From: CAWCPR01 sp963797475
GTDB lineage: Bacteria; Chloroflexota; Anaerolineae; Anaerolineales; UBA4823
Reading direction: 5' to 3'
Length of the DNA stretch: 64,000 nucleotides
Assembly: GCA_963797475.1 (NCBI GenBank)
Contig: CAWCPR010000001.1
Location: forward strand, 1,736,001-1,800,000
Part shown: piece after piece, positions 43,064 through 51,693 of the stretch
Numbering within the stretch: the stretch's first letter is position 1
Layout: the number at the start of each line of letters is the position of its first letter
Notes under the pieces: generated by a model
Told to the model about the DNA's origin: nothing
Database searches by the model: none
Seen by the model: the letters and a program-made list of their open reading frames with translations, nothing else
Program-made: the position numbers and the translations under genes

Positions 43064-43408
43064 TTATAATGACACAGCATTATCTGCAGCTACCAAGGCA
43101 GTGATGATGTCGCCCATACCTCCCACAATCCCAACCGCCACCTGGTCCTGCAAGCCGAATGTTTCCAGACAGGTGGAACACAAAACCAGCTCCACCCCTT
43201 TCTTCTCCAAAGCACGCAATTCCTCCAAGACAGGAGAACCATTGACGCATAATTTCACGCCATCCGTGTAAAAACAGATTTGAGCGGGCAGTGGGGCCAA
43301 TTCGGCGATCAACGTCAAGAACTTCTTGGCCAGTTTCACCATAAGCTCCGCATCCTCACTGCTGCCCATTCCTTTATTGCTGAACACAAAAACGGTTTTA
43401 CTCGACAT
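43064..43408 (-). CDS. DsrE/YedF-C-like sulfur-relay family protein
   Basis: 114 residues; ATG 43408 has AAGGAG 10 bases upstream, better than the longer start at 43516. The pattern TVFVFSNKGMGSSEDAELMV, QICFYTDGVKLCVNGSPVLE, LVLCSTCLETFGLQDQVAVG and VGGMGDIITALVAAD matches the DsrE-like C-domain of YedF (selenium/sulfur metabolism), including the Cys-x-x-Cys in CSTC. Such proteins carry persulfide sulfur. The rhodanese-like/TusA N-domain of YedF is absent. It precedes the DUF1684 gene by 9 bp and diverges from the radical SAM gene. Confidence 0.83.
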   Translation of the reverse strand: MSSKTVFVFSNKGMGSSEDAELMVKLAKKFLTLIAELAPLPAQICFYTDGVKLCVNGSPVLEELRALEKKGVELVLCSTCLETFGLQDQVAVGIVGGMGDIITALVAADNAVSL

Positions 43409-43707
43409 TTCAACAAGCTCCTTAAGACTGATTCGATGATGGAGAGATAGGTTTCTCACCGGGACATTGACTCTGCGGCTCTTTGGGATTTTCTGTTGCA
43501 GTGGGGGTTCCACCACAGCGATTCCCGAAGAACCGACTCCGGTAATATTTTACCGTTTATGGCATATTGAGAAAATAGCTGACTCTTTGGGAATCGCCTC
43601 ACGTAAGATCCCGAAGACCCAATAGCTTTTTATCTTTTCGTAAGAAATTTGTAACATTTTGAAGATATGATGTAAATTCTCAAATAAGTGGATCTGGGAG
43701 GTGGAGT

Positions 43708-44832
43708 TTGTCCAATAAATTCCAATTATTGCCTGTGATCGAGAACCAGGAAACCGTGCCGGTGCTGCCCGAACAAACTTTCCTGCCGGATGCCTATCGC
43801 CTCCCTGAAGGCAGCCAGCGCGGCGCTACCGCTGGATTTGGACCGCAAGTTGTCTTTATCGAGGTGACTAACCGCTGCAATTTACTGTGTGAAACCTGCC
43901 CAAGGACTTTTTTCACTCGAGAACCACTTAAATCCATGAGCCTGGAAGAATTTATCCTCATCGCCGAGCAGTTCCCCAAAATGCAGCGCGCCCTGCTGCA
44001 CGGCATCGGCGAGCCTTTGCTCAACCGCGCCCTGCCCGAAATTATCGCATCCCTTAAAGATCGGGATGTCGAAGTGATCATCAACTCAAACGGCACCTTG
44101 CTGACGCCAACCTGGCAGGAAGCCCTGGTGCAAAGCGGGCTGGACGAGTATCGCTGCTCCATCGACGGGGCGCGCAACGAAACTTACGCCCGCATCCGCG
44201 GTGCAAACCTGCTGCCCAAGCTGTTGAAAGGCCTTCAAGGGCTGGTAGAAACCAAATCCAGGCTGGCTTCCAGATCCCCGCAAATTTCGATCTGGTGCGT
44301 GGCGACGAACGAAAACCTGCGCGAACTCCCCGACATTGTGCGCCTGGCAGCCCGTCTGGGCGTGCCAGAAGTCTATGTTCAGCGCATGGTTTTCTACGCA
44401 CAGGAACCCGAAAACCAGTATGGGATGGCGCGCGACGCCCTATCGATCTACGGGAAGGACAATGACAGGCAGGAAGAAGTTCTCCAGGAATGCCAGGAGC
44501 TCAGCAAAAACCTGGGAATAGAATTTCGCGCTTCCGGAGCGCGTGATCCCTTAAACAGCCTGGCGGCAGCCCGCCCCTCAGATTTTGCGCCCTGGAAAGC
44601 CTGCATGCGCCCATGGACCACCGCTTACATCACCGCCAATGGAAACTGCCTGCCTTGCTGCATCAGCCCTTTCGCAACCAGCGATTACGAGAGTCTGATC
44701 CTGGGCAATTTGCTTGAGCGACCCTTTTCAGAGATCTGGAATAACACGCATTACCAGGATTTCCGAACCCGGCTGTTGAGCCCGCACCCCCACAAAGCGT
44801 GCTCCAACTGCGGGGTGTATTGGAGCTTGTAA
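43708..44832 (+). CDS. Radical SAM/SPASM-domain protein
   Basis: 374 residues from a TTG start at 43708, supported by GGGAGGTGGAG 2-12 bases upstream. The radical SAM cluster motif is EVTNRCNLLCETCPRTF (C-x3-C-x2-C). The SAM-contact segment is LLHGIGEPLLNRALPE (GxxEP). A C-terminal SPASM domain has cysteines in WKACMRPW, GNCLPCCIS and KACSNCGVYW, which bind auxiliary Fe-S clusters. Proteins of this type modify peptides or act in cofactor or lipid synthesis. No precursor peptide gene is obvious nearby. The following gene is a truncated second radical SAM sequence. Confidence 0.9.
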   Translation: MSNKFQLLPVIENQETVPVLPEQTFLPDAYRLPEGSQRGATAGFGPQVVFIEVTNRCNLLCETCPRTFFTREPLKSMSLEEFILIAEQFPKMQRALLHGIGEPLLNRALPEIIASLKDRDVEVIINSNGTLLTPTWQEALVQSGLDEYRCSIDGARNETYARIRGANLLPKLLKGLQGLVETKSRLASRSPQISIWCVATNENLRELPDIVRLAARLGVPEVYVQRMVFYAQEPENQYGMARDALSIYGKDNDRQEEVLQECQELSKNLGIEFRASGARDPLNSLAAARPSDFAPWKACMRPWTTAYITANGNCLPCCISPFATSDYESLILGNLLERPFSEIWNNTHYQDFRTRLLSPHPHKACSNCGVYWSL

Positions 44833-44859
44833 ACGATTGGCAACCCTATAGGTCGAATC

Positions 44860-45249
44860 ATGAACGCCCTTGAACACCTCGCCGCCGCGCCCCTCAACTG
44901 TGAGCCGCCGGCCATGCTTTGGAAACTTTGGCTGTACACCAATTACGATTGCAATCTGAAATGCTCGTATTGCGTGGCAAAATCTGGGCCGAACGTTCCG
45001 CGCCGCGCCCTGGGTATAGCAAACATTCGCCGGCTGGTGGATGAGCTGCCGGAGCTGGAGCTCGCTAGCTCGGTGATTAAACAGGTTTATGCAGTCACCG
45101 GGCGCTTTGATCTGATCGCTCGGATCGAAAGCCCGGATGTCCAATCCCTGGGCGATTGAGTGGCCAATGGAATTGGGAACGCCGTGGGCGTTCGAAAAAC
45201 CGAAACCAGCCTGATCATTTGGAGCAGGTCGCGCGAAGAACAGGATTAG
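44860..45249 (+). pseudogene. Chimeric remnant: radical SAM N-terminus joined to Lrp/AsnC ligand-binding domain, with in-frame TGA
   Basis: The first 65 codons are a radical SAM start (LWLYTNYDCNLKCSYCVAKS, then IANIRRLVDEL). After about codon 68 the sequence becomes the end of an Lrp/AsnC effector domain: VIKQVYAVTGRFDLIARIES, LGD, TGA, VANGIGNAVGVRKTETSLII and WSRSREEQD, ending at TAG 45249. The TGA at 45157-45159 stands where the Lrp family often has Trp (TGG to TGA). The fused product lacks most of both parent proteins, so neither activity is expected. A deletion between two neighbouring genes followed by a nonsense change is the simplest reading; misassembly is the alternative. Confidence 0.78.
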
Positions 45250-45317
45250 TTCCCGCGCGACTTTGCGCAGCCATCAGAAAGACGTAAACGAAAAAACTTC
45301 CAGCCTGGAGAATAAAC

Positions 45318-45893
45318 ATGGAAAAAATTTCCTCGACCTCATCCGCAGCATCGCTCGATTTGCTGGGTCGTTTTGGTCTGGTTGCAGCCCGCTTGATCAT
45401 CGGCTATTTATGGATCACCCAGTTAGCCTGGAAGCTGCCGCCCAGCTTTGGCTGCCCGCCAGATTTCGCCGTCAGCACCAGTCTCAGCGCTCGCACGACC
45501 GGCCTGTGCGATTGGACCGGGTTGATGGCGGTCTATTCCAAGGTCCCGGCCCACGCCGCCCTGGTCAAGAACATCATTATTCCGAACATCTCCTGGTTGG
45601 GTTGGGGGATCTTCTTGATGGAGGGCTTTATCGCCGCCTCCCTGATCCTGGGGGTGTTCTCAAGGTTCGGCGCATTGGTGGGTTTTATCCAGGCCGTTAA
45701 CCTGTACATCGGCCTGACCGCCATCCCATTCGAGTGGTACTGGACCTACGGCATGCTCTATACTTTACACCTGATTTTCTTCGCCATACCCCCAGGCCGG
45801 ACGCTGGGCGTAGACGCCTGGCTGCGGCCGCGTTTGCAAGCCGCGGCCCAAGGCGGCAATCGCCTGGCCCGCTATCTGCACTGGCTGACGTAA
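45318..45893 (+). CDS. DoxX/TQO small-subunit (DoxD)-like membrane protein
   Basis: 191 residues, ATG 45318 with CTGGAG upstream. Four membrane helices: GLVAARLIIGYLWITQLAWK, NISWLGWGIFLMEGFIAASL, ALVGFIQAVNLYIGLTAIPF, and WYWTYGMLYTLHLIFFAIPP. The pattern R-L-x-x-G and 'GxGR..GVDAWL' near the end is typical of DoxX. DoxD is a subunit of archaeal thiosulfate:quinone oxidoreductase; bacterial DoxX homologues are usually of unknown function and often lie in sugar-lipid clusters. It leads a run of glycosyltransferase genes, 12 bp before the next one. Confidence 0.82.
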   Translation: MEKISSTSSAASLDLLGRFGLVAARLIIGYLWITQLAWKLPPSFGCPPDFAVSTSLSARTTGLCDWTGLMAVYSKVPAHAALVKNIIIPNISWLGWGIFLMEGFIAASLILGVFSRFGALVGFIQAVNLYIGLTAIPFEWYWTYGMLYTLHLIFFAIPPGRTLGVDAWLRPRLQAAAQGGNRLARYLHWLT

Positions 45894-45904
45894 ACCCACC
45901 TGCA

Positions 45905-47293
45905 ATGACCAGGCGCATTCTTTTCCTGGGGACGCTCTCCGTCCTTCCATATATTTATGCGTTCTACCTTCAGGATCTACGAGAGCACACCCTGGAATTC
46001 GAGCTGGCATTCTTCATCGCATTCGGCCTGTACGCCTGCGCGACGGTCCTGGCGCTGAAGACGAAAACGTTCTCGCCCCGGGAAATCCTGATAACTTTTG
46101 GCCTGGCGACAGTCATGCAGGCGCTATTGGTCTTTACCCCGCCCACCCTTTCCGACGACATGTACCGCTATGTCTGGGATGGGCGTGTGCAGGCGAACGG
46201 GATAAGCCCTTACCTTTACCCGCCAAACAGCGCTCACCTGGCGCAATTAACGGACCGCAGCATCTGGGTGCACATCAACCGTAAGCCAGCCGTGACGATT
46301 TACCCGCCGGCGGCCGAGCTGGCCTTTGTGGGGTTATGGCGCGTCTGGCCCGATAACGTGCGCTGGTTTCAGGCTGCCGCAGCCGCCGGCGGCCTGTTGG
46401 CTGGCGGTTTGCTGATTGGGCTGCTGCGGGCGCTGCGGCGGTCGACAGGACGCGTGCTGATCTACTTGTGGTCGCCTTTACTGGCTTTTGAGGCAGCTCA
46501 CGCCGCACACGTGGACGGGCTGGTGCTGCCCTTCCTGGTTGGAGCCTGGTGGGCGCGGGTGAGCGAGCGAGACGGGCTAACCGGAGCGCTCCTGGGGCTC
46601 GCTACGGCGATGAAACTTTACCCCGCCATGCTGTTTCCGGCCCTGTGGCGGCCCAACCATCCGCGCGGCCGCTGGAGCATGCCAATTGCATTTGTGCTAA
46701 CCCTGGCTGCCTGTTATGCGCCATATGTTGCAACCAGCGGAACACAGGTGCTCGGCTTTCTGCCCAGCTACCTGCACGAGCAGTTCAATCTCGGCCCGCT
46801 GGTCAGCGGGCTGATAGCTGGATTTAAACATTTGGGAATCGCTCCATTCCAGGGCATCCTTTGGCTTACAGTCGGCGGGCTGGCTTTAGCGGGAATCTGG
46901 ATGGTTTTCCACCCGGTGGCCGATGGTGAAAGCGCCGTACGCCGCTGCACCTGGATGATCGCCATATTCACGCTCTTAAACCAGGATTTATTTTCCTGGT
47001 ATCTGCTCTGGGCGCTGCCTCTTGCGGCGATCTTCCTGCGCCTGGAGGACAATCCAAGATTTAACTTCGCCGGCGGGCTGCGATTAGACGCCTGGACGGG
47101 CTGGTGGCTGTTCTGCGGGCTGGCAGCCCTGTCGTACACCTTCTTCCTTAAATGGAAACCCGAATCGGCGGCAATCTGGGCGCAGTTCTTGCCGTTGTAC
47201 GGCCTCCTGGCGCTGGATGGCCTGCGCCGCTACTTGGGCTGGCGGAGCGCTGCTCGGGCTCTCCCCGGAAAGGCGCCCCTTGGCTCAAGCTGA
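45905..47293 (+). CDS. GT-C type polyprenyl-phosphate glycosyltransferase (DUF2029/GT87-like)
   Basis: 462 residues from ATG 45905. About ten membrane helices. The first extracellular loop carries the acidic motif SDDMYRYVWDGRVQANGISP followed by YLYPPN and PAVTIYPPAAEL, characteristic of GT-C mannosyltransferases that use polyprenyl-phosphate sugars. The substrate is unknown. It lies in the DoxX/GT/GT/DUF2064/GT2 operon, and the second GT-C gene starts 50 bp downstream, so both could extend the same glycan or glycolipid. Confidence 0.83.
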   Translation: MTRRILFLGTLSVLPYIYAFYLQDLREHTLEFELAFFIAFGLYACATVLALKTKTFSPREILITFGLATVMQALLVFTPPTLSDDMYRYVWDGRVQANGISPYLYPPNSAHLAQLTDRSIWVHINRKPAVTIYPPAAELAFVGLWRVWPDNVRWFQAAAAAGGLLAGGLLIGLLRALRRSTGRVLIYLWSPLLAFEAAHAAHVDGLVLPFLVGAWWARVSERDGLTGALLGLATAMKLYPAMLFPALWRPNHPRGRWSMPIAFVLTLAACYAPYVATSGTQVLGFLPSYLHEQFNLGPLVSGLIAGFKHLGIAPFQGILWLTVGGLALAGIWMVFHPVADGESAVRRCTWMIAIFTLLNQDLFSWYLLWALPLAAIFLRLEDNPRFNFAGGLRLDAWTGWWLFCGLAALSYTFFLKWKPESAAIWAQFLPLYGLLALDGLRRYLGWRSAARALPGKAPLGSS

Positions 47294-47343
47294 TCCGGTC
47301 GATCACTATTTAGCATGAAACTGATCGTTCCTATAACTGTCTT

Positions 47344-48858
47344 ATGAAAAACAGGTTTCAAACGCTAATTTCAAAACTCGACCGGCGAGCGCTCCTGCTG
47401 TGGGGGATCGCTCTATTGAGTGCGGCCCTTTATTATTGGAAGCTGGTTGCCCCGCTTAACTTGCTGGATCATCTCAACCAGCCCCGCCTGGACGGGAGAT
47501 ACCTGTTTTATGCAGAAGTTCAGGTGCGCTGGGAATTGATGGCGTTGTTCCTGGTCCAGGCCTTTTTGTATTGGGCCGCCTGGCAGACAGCCCGGAAAGC
47601 CAGGGGCCGCCAGGCATGGATCGCTTTGATCGGCGGAACGCTGCTGCTCTCGGGCGTGATGTTGTTTCTCAGCCCATTCGATGCCGCCGACATCTACGAT
47701 AATATCCTGCATGGGCGCATCCTGGGCATTTACGGGGCCAATCCCTACCTGCAGCTCATCTCGCAGTTCCCCAAGGATCCTTTTTACTTTTATACTGCCT
47801 GGAAAAGCGCGCCTTCAGCTTACGGGCCTGCCTGGGAGCTGCTGGCCGGGCTGGCAGCCGTCCTCTCCGGGGAGGGGATCCTCGCCAACGTGTTGGCCTT
47901 CAAGCTGCTCCCAGGCCTGTTCCTGGCCGGCAGCTCCGGGTTGGTTTTTCTCATATCCCGCCGGAAAGCCCCAGGCAGCGCCCTGGCCAATACCCTGTTC
48001 CTGGCCTGGAATCCGGTCGTCATCTATGAGACCTGGGGGAACGGGCACAACGATATGGCGATGGTCTTCTGGATCCTTCTGGCCGCCCTGGCCTTACAGA
48101 GGGGCCGTTATTCACTATCCGTGATCAGCCTGGTCGTTGGGACGCTGTTCAAATTTATACCTGCGCTTCTGATCCCGGCGGCGGTAGTGCTGGCCTTGAA
48201 ACAGCTCCCGGACGGACGCAGGCGCCGGAATTTCCTGCTCATCACTGCATTCAGCGCGCTCCTCCTGATCACGGCAGCCTATGCACCTTTTTGGCACGGG
48301 ATTCAGGTGTTAAGCCTGGAGCGCAGGATGAAATTGTTCTCAGCATCGCTGCCCGCTAGCATCTTTCATATCCTGCTGCCTTCATCAGGCAATAACCGCG
48401 CCGCCTCATGGGTCAGTTACGGCGCATTGGCCCTGACTTTAATATTTACCCTGTTGGAAAGCCTGAGAGCCCGCCGTTCTCCGCTCGGCGACCGGTTTGC
48501 GCTGCCGGCGTTCAATATCCTCGCTTTTTACCTGCTCGTCGCCTGCCTGTGGTTTCAGCAGTGGTATGTGCTCTGGCTGGTAAGCCTGGCGGCCCTGCTG
48601 CCTGCAAGCCCGCAAATGTGGTTAGCCCTGACCTCAGGTTTTTGGGTGCTGACCAAGCAGTTTATCATCGGCCCGGCGATTTTATGGCCGCGGCCTCATT
48701 TCCCTCAACCCTGGCTGGAAATCTGGTTTACCTTCGGCATCCTGGCGATCCCCTGGGCATGCGCTTTGTATACCCTGTGGACTTCCAGGGAAAAAACATC
48801 GAGCGCTCTTAGCGCGCTACGTGTATTGACCCATAGCGTTTCTCTATTAAAGGATTAA
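47344..48858 (+). CDS. Second GT-C type integral membrane glycosyltransferase
   Basis: 504 residues, about 11 membrane helices. It has the same kind of acidic loop as its neighbour (FDAADIYDNILHGRILGIYG, NPYLQLI and APSAYGPAWELLAGL). The pair of acidic residues in DAADIYD likely binds metal and polyprenyl phosphate. It is a divergent paralogue of the gene at 45905. The C-terminus lies in the membrane (LEIWFTFGILAIPWACALYT), followed by a short basic tail. The next gene begins 5 bp downstream. Confidence 0.82.
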   Translation: MKNRFQTLISKLDRRALLLWGIALLSAALYYWKLVAPLNLLDHLNQPRLDGRYLFYAEVQVRWELMALFLVQAFLYWAAWQTARKARGRQAWIALIGGTLLLSGVMLFLSPFDAADIYDNILHGRILGIYGANPYLQLISQFPKDPFYFYTAWKSAPSAYGPAWELLAGLAAVLSGEGILANVLAFKLLPGLFLAGSSGLVFLISRRKAPGSALANTLFLAWNPVVIYETWGNGHNDMAMVFWILLAALALQRGRYSLSVISLVVGTLFKFIPALLIPAAVVLALKQLPDGRRRRNFLLITAFSALLLITAAYAPFWHGIQVLSLERRMKLFSASLPASIFHILLPSSGNNRAASWVSYGALALTLIFTLLESLRARRSPLGDRFALPAFNILAFYLLVACLWFQQWYVLWLVSLAALLPASPQMWLALTSGFWVLTKQFIIGPAILWPRPHFPQPWLEIWFTFGILAIPWACALYTLWTSREKTSSALSALRVLTHSVSLLKD

Positions 48859-48863
48859 CCCAT

Positions 48864-49604
48864 TTGACACAAGCTCACCTGACATCGCGATCTTCCAGCC
48901 GGATGGTGGAAAATGCCCTGATCGTCATTGCAAAAAGACCTTCGCCAGGGGATACCAAGACCCGGCTGTCGCCGCCGCTGACCCCGCGCCAGGCGAGCGA
49001 GTTGTACGAGTGTTTTTTGATCGATACCATCGAATTGGTCCGCCAGGTGACGGATGTCCAGCCCGTGATCGCTTATCTGCCCGCACAGGAGCGCCCATAT
49101 TTCGCCGCGCTCGCCCCCGATTTCGAGCTCATCCTTCAAGAAGGCGCCAACCTGGGAGCGCGCCTGGACAACGCCTTGACAGCTTACCTGCAAGCCGGCT
49201 ATCGGAGGGTGGCCATCATGGACAGCGACAGCCCTACCCTGCCGGCTGCCTGCCTGGCAGAGACGTTTGATGAATTGGCAAAAGGAGCCGACCTCGCCCT
49301 CGGGCCGTGCGAAGATGGAGGCTATTATCTCATTGGGGTCACACGACCGGAGCCGCGCTTGCTGCGCCAGGTCAAGATGAGCACACCGCACGTCGCGGCA
49401 GATACGCTGGCGCTGGCGGCTGAGGAGGGCCGGAAGGTGGCGCTTTTGCCCACCTGGTACGATGTGGACGATTCTGGTTCCCTGGCGCGATTGCTGCACG
49501 AGCTGGATCAGGCCCCCAAGCCCGTCGCCCAGCGGACCCGGGCTTATTTGAACCGCTCCCCCTTCCGCAACCTGATCGAGGTCACCCAGGCAGGCCCGGA
49601 TTGA
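48864..49604 (+). CDS. DUF2064 nucleotide-transfer-like glycosyltransferase (TIGR04282)
   Basis: 246 residues from TTG 48864 (AAAGGAT upstream); ATG 48903 (MVENALIVIAKRPSPGDTKT) is an alternative and starts at the first conserved strand. Family signatures: VIAKRPSPGDTKTRLSPPLT, VAIMDSDSPTLPAACLAE, LGPCEDGGYYLIGVTRPEPR and WYDVDDSGSLARLL. This family (arsenosugar biosynthesis-type, GT-A fold) is found next to GT2 enzymes. The stop overlaps the TTG start of the following GT2 gene, so the two are coupled and may form one glycosyl-transfer pair. Confidence 0.88.
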   Translation: MTQAHLTSRSSSRMVENALIVIAKRPSPGDTKTRLSPPLTPRQASELYECFLIDTIELVRQVTDVQPVIAYLPAQERPYFAALAPDFELILQEGANLGARLDNALTAYLQAGYRRVAIMDSDSPTLPAACLAETFDELAKGADLALGPCEDGGYYLIGVTRPEPRLLRQVKMSTPHVAADTLALAAEEGRKVALLPTWYDVDDSGSLARLLHELDQAPKPVAQRTRAYLNRSPFRNLIEVTQAGPD

Positions 49605-50353
49605 GCGCAGCGGAGTCCGGATTGCCCGCAATTGCGGTGATTATCCCCGCCTTGAATGAAGCCGGGAACATCCAGCGCCTGGTGCTGGAAGTCCTGCAAA
49701 CCCTACCGGCCCGTGTGATTGTCGTGGACAACGGTTCCAGCGATGCCACTGCTGAAGAGGCGCTTGCTGCGGGAGCCTTCCTGGTGCGCGAGCCGCGCCG
49801 CGGCTACGGGTATGCCTGCGCGGCCGGTGTTTCCGCCGCCAGAGATGCGGATGTACTGGTTTTCCTGGACGGCGATTACAGCTTCCTGCCCGCCGAGCTT
49901 CCCAGGCTGGTAGAGCCAATCCTGCGCGGGCAAGCCGACCTGGTTCTAGGCTCGCGCGAGCGCGGCCAGATCGTCCCTGGCTCGATGCCGCCCCACCAGC
50001 GCCTGGGCAACCGGCTGATCTCCTGGTTGATGAAACGCCTGTATGGCCTGGATATCTCCGACCTGGGACCTTACCGGGCAGTGCGCCGCTCACTGCTGGA
50101 CCAAATCCTCATGGAAGAGATGACTTACGGTTGGCCGGTTGAAATGATCGTTAAAGCTGCACAACACGGCGGTCGTATCGTCGAAGTCCCGGTCGGCTAC
50201 CACAATCGCCAGGCTGGACGCTCGAAAGTCAGTGGGACGTTACGCGGCACGCTGATGGCAGGCTGGCATATCCTGCGTGTCACTTTTCGTTATGCCCGCA
50301 GGCGGCCCGGATTGGGCTCAAGCCCGGATCGCACACAGCCAGAAGAACGCTGA
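49601..50353 (+). CDS. Family 2 glycosyltransferase (dolichol-phosphate-mannose-synthase-like)
   Basis: 250 residues; TTG at 49601 overlaps the preceding stop (TTGA). GT-A motifs: VIIPALNEAGNIQRL, VIVVDNGSSDATAEEAL, VLVFLDGDYSFLPAELPRL (DxD-like metal site) and the acceptor loop FISDLG-type sequence LDISDLGPYRAVRR, then VEVPVGYHNRQAGRSK. Such enzymes transfer sugar from a nucleotide donor to polyprenyl phosphate, producing the donor used by GT-C enzymes, which are present just upstream. There are no C-terminal membrane helices. This completes the operon. Confidence 0.9.
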   Translation: MSAAESGLPAIAVIIPALNEAGNIQRLVLEVLQTLPARVIVVDNGSSDATAEEALAAGAFLVREPRRGYGYACAAGVSAARDADVLVFLDGDYSFLPAELPRLVEPILRGQADLVLGSRERGQIVPGSMPPHQRLGNRLISWLMKRLYGLDISDLGPYRAVRRSLLDQILMEEMTYGWPVEMIVKAAQHGGRIVEVPVGYHNRQAGRSKVSGTLRGTLMAGWHILRVTFRYARRRPGLGSSPDRTQPEER

Positions 50354-50382
50354 AACCTGCCTCAACCTGGAACAAAAGAAAA

Positions 50383-50439
50383 ACGGCGTTTCTGAACGCC
50401 CGCAGTCATCCAATAGGTCTAGCGGGACCTGAACGCCGT
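50383..50439 (+). terminator. Possible terminator hairpin after the glycosyltransferase operon
   Basis: ACGGCGTT (50383-50390) pairs with AACGCCGT (50432-50439), with an inner CCCGC/GCGGG pairing, about 30 bp after the GT2 stop. There is no strong T-tract, so this is tentative. The element also contains the direct repeat CTGAACGCC. Confidence 0.4.
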
Positions 50440-50508
50440 CTCTTCGCCAGTTGGCTGAACAAATATATAAATTTTCTCAAATATCCCTTTACACTCAAAA
50501 AAGGCCGA

Positions 50509-51333
50509 TCAATCGACCGGGTTGATGGACCTACTACCGCCCGTCAGGCCCTCGTAGAAACCACCTCCCACACCTGAGGCGGCAAAAACCCAACGGTCCT
50601 TCGCTACCAGCGCCTGATCCATCCCCGAGCCAGGGGACGCAGATTCAAGTCCCACACCTACAGGCGTGATGACAGCGGTAAGCTGACCGGTGGCTTTGGA
50701 GACGCGGATTGGGGCAGAACGAATGGTTTCGGACTTAAAAGCGACAACCGTATTGGCCGGGATGTAGAAAGCCGTCAAATTTTTCACATCGTAGGTCCAT
50801 GCGCTGGTATCCAGGTTGGCTTTTTCGCCGGCAAAGATAACCGCGTTATCGACCGTGACCAGGGTGACCGTGACCCCGTTAAATTCGACGAAATCGAGGT
50901 TGGCATTGTCGCCATAAATCCACCCCACCTGGATGGGCTCACCACCGTATATCGTTTCCTGGATTTGAGCAACCAATGGCTGTCCCTGCAAGGCATCCAC
51001 TTTGGGCTCGTATATCACCTGGTCCCCCATCTGGCCTTTGAAATTATCTTTCATCGCTTGCACGAAGCTTGATGCGTCCAATTCCCAATGTGGGACACCC
51101 AGAGATTCAAATTTTGGGTCGTCTATTGGAGGTGGATAGAGCAGGATGTTCAAACCAAGGAGTTTTTGGTAAGTCTGATCCTGAGCGATCGACGAGTGAT
51201 AAGGAGACGTCGAGCCCTGGCGCAGCGATTGGCCGCCGCCGGCGCCGTATCCGGCCGCACCCCCTTCGCCCCGGCCACAGGCAGTTAACCCGAGCAGGGC
51301 GGCTAGAATGAGAACTATCAGCGATTTTTTCAT
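50509..51333 (-). CDS. Lipoprotein with DUF4867-like cupin domain
   Basis: 274 residues; ATG 51333 has GAGGTG 8 bases upstream and starts the lipoprotein signal (MKKSLIVLILAALLGLTA-C; lipobox LTAC). A Gly-rich linker follows. Residues about 100-240 follow the DUF4867 pattern: IYGGEPIQVGWIYGDNANLD, FVEFNGVTVTLVTVDNAVIF, YDVKNLTAFYIPANTVVAFK and IRSAPIRVSK. DUF4867 proteins are cupin-like and often neighbour sugar catabolism genes. Being lipid-anchored is unusual, because DUF4867 proteins are normally cytoplasmic. It lies downstream of the sugar ABC transporter genes after a terminator. Confidence 0.7.
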   Translation of the reverse strand: MKKSLIVLILAALLGLTACGRGEGGAAGYGAGGGQSLRQGSTSPYHSSIAQDQTYQKLLGLNILLYPPPIDDPKFESLGVPHWELDASSFVQAMKDNFKGQMGDQVIYEPKVDALQGQPLVAQIQETIYGGEPIQVGWIYGDNANLDFVEFNGVTVTLVTVDNAVIFAGEKANLDTSAWTYDVKNLTAFYIPANTVVAFKSETIRSAPIRVSKATGQLTAVITPVGVGLESASPGSGMDQALVAKDRWVFAASGVGGGFYEGLTGGSRSINPVD

Positions 51334-51529
51334 CTTCTTCACCTCAGCTAATTTCATCGTTGAAGGGAGCTATATTGAACCTAACTCCCGCGATGCTTGA
51401 GCAACCAGTGGGTATAAGCAAATCAAGTCCCGGTTGGTTGTGGATCGTCTGGGTTAGGATATTATAACCGAGGCTAATAACCGGCCCAATAGTAATAAAA
51501 CGGGTCTTTAGGAATCACTGTGGTGAACC

Positions 51530-51581
51530 CCGGATTTGGGGATGTGAGCGTGCGTACGCACGCTCACATCCCCAAATCCGG
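51530..51581. repeat. 52-bp perfect palindrome
   Basis: Two 26-base arms without a spacer, centred on GTAC (CCGGATTTGGGGATGTGAGC opens the left arm). Perfect DNA palindromes of this length are prone to cruciform extrusion and deletion, so its persistence is notable. It sits 196 bp upstream of the DUF4867-like lipoprotein gene and behind the transporter operon terminator. Only one copy is seen in this window. Confidence 0.9.
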
Positions 51582-51611
51582 CCCCTATCCCAGAAAATCC
51601 CAAAGAGCCAA

Positions 51612-51659
51612 TAAAACTGGGGGAGTGGTTGTGCAATTTATCCTTGCGACCACTCCCCC
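51612..51659 (-). terminator. Terminator of the CUT2 transporter operon
   Basis: On the minus strand the stem GGGGGAGTGGT/ACCACTCCCCC (51649-51659 with 51619-51629) is followed by CAGTTTTATT. It is 35 bp after the stop of the substrate-binding protein gene. Confidence 0.8.
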
Positions 51660-51693
51660 GACACTTCTTTCTCAGACTTCTGCGTGATGAGGC

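Larger units (their letters stand above)
51334..51693. other. 360-bp intergenic region with terminator and palindrome
   Basis: Lies between two minus-strand genes. It holds the 52-bp perfect palindrome (51530-51581) and the terminator of the transporter operon (51612-51659), listed separately. No gene is seen in it. Any promoter for the lipoprotein gene should lie in 51340-51520, but I cannot point to one. Confidence 0.6.

Noticed and set aside
45157..45159. TGA read as selenocysteine
   Set aside because: The TGA stands at a Trp position of an Lrp-type domain, not at a Cys/Sec position, and no SECIS-like element is evident.
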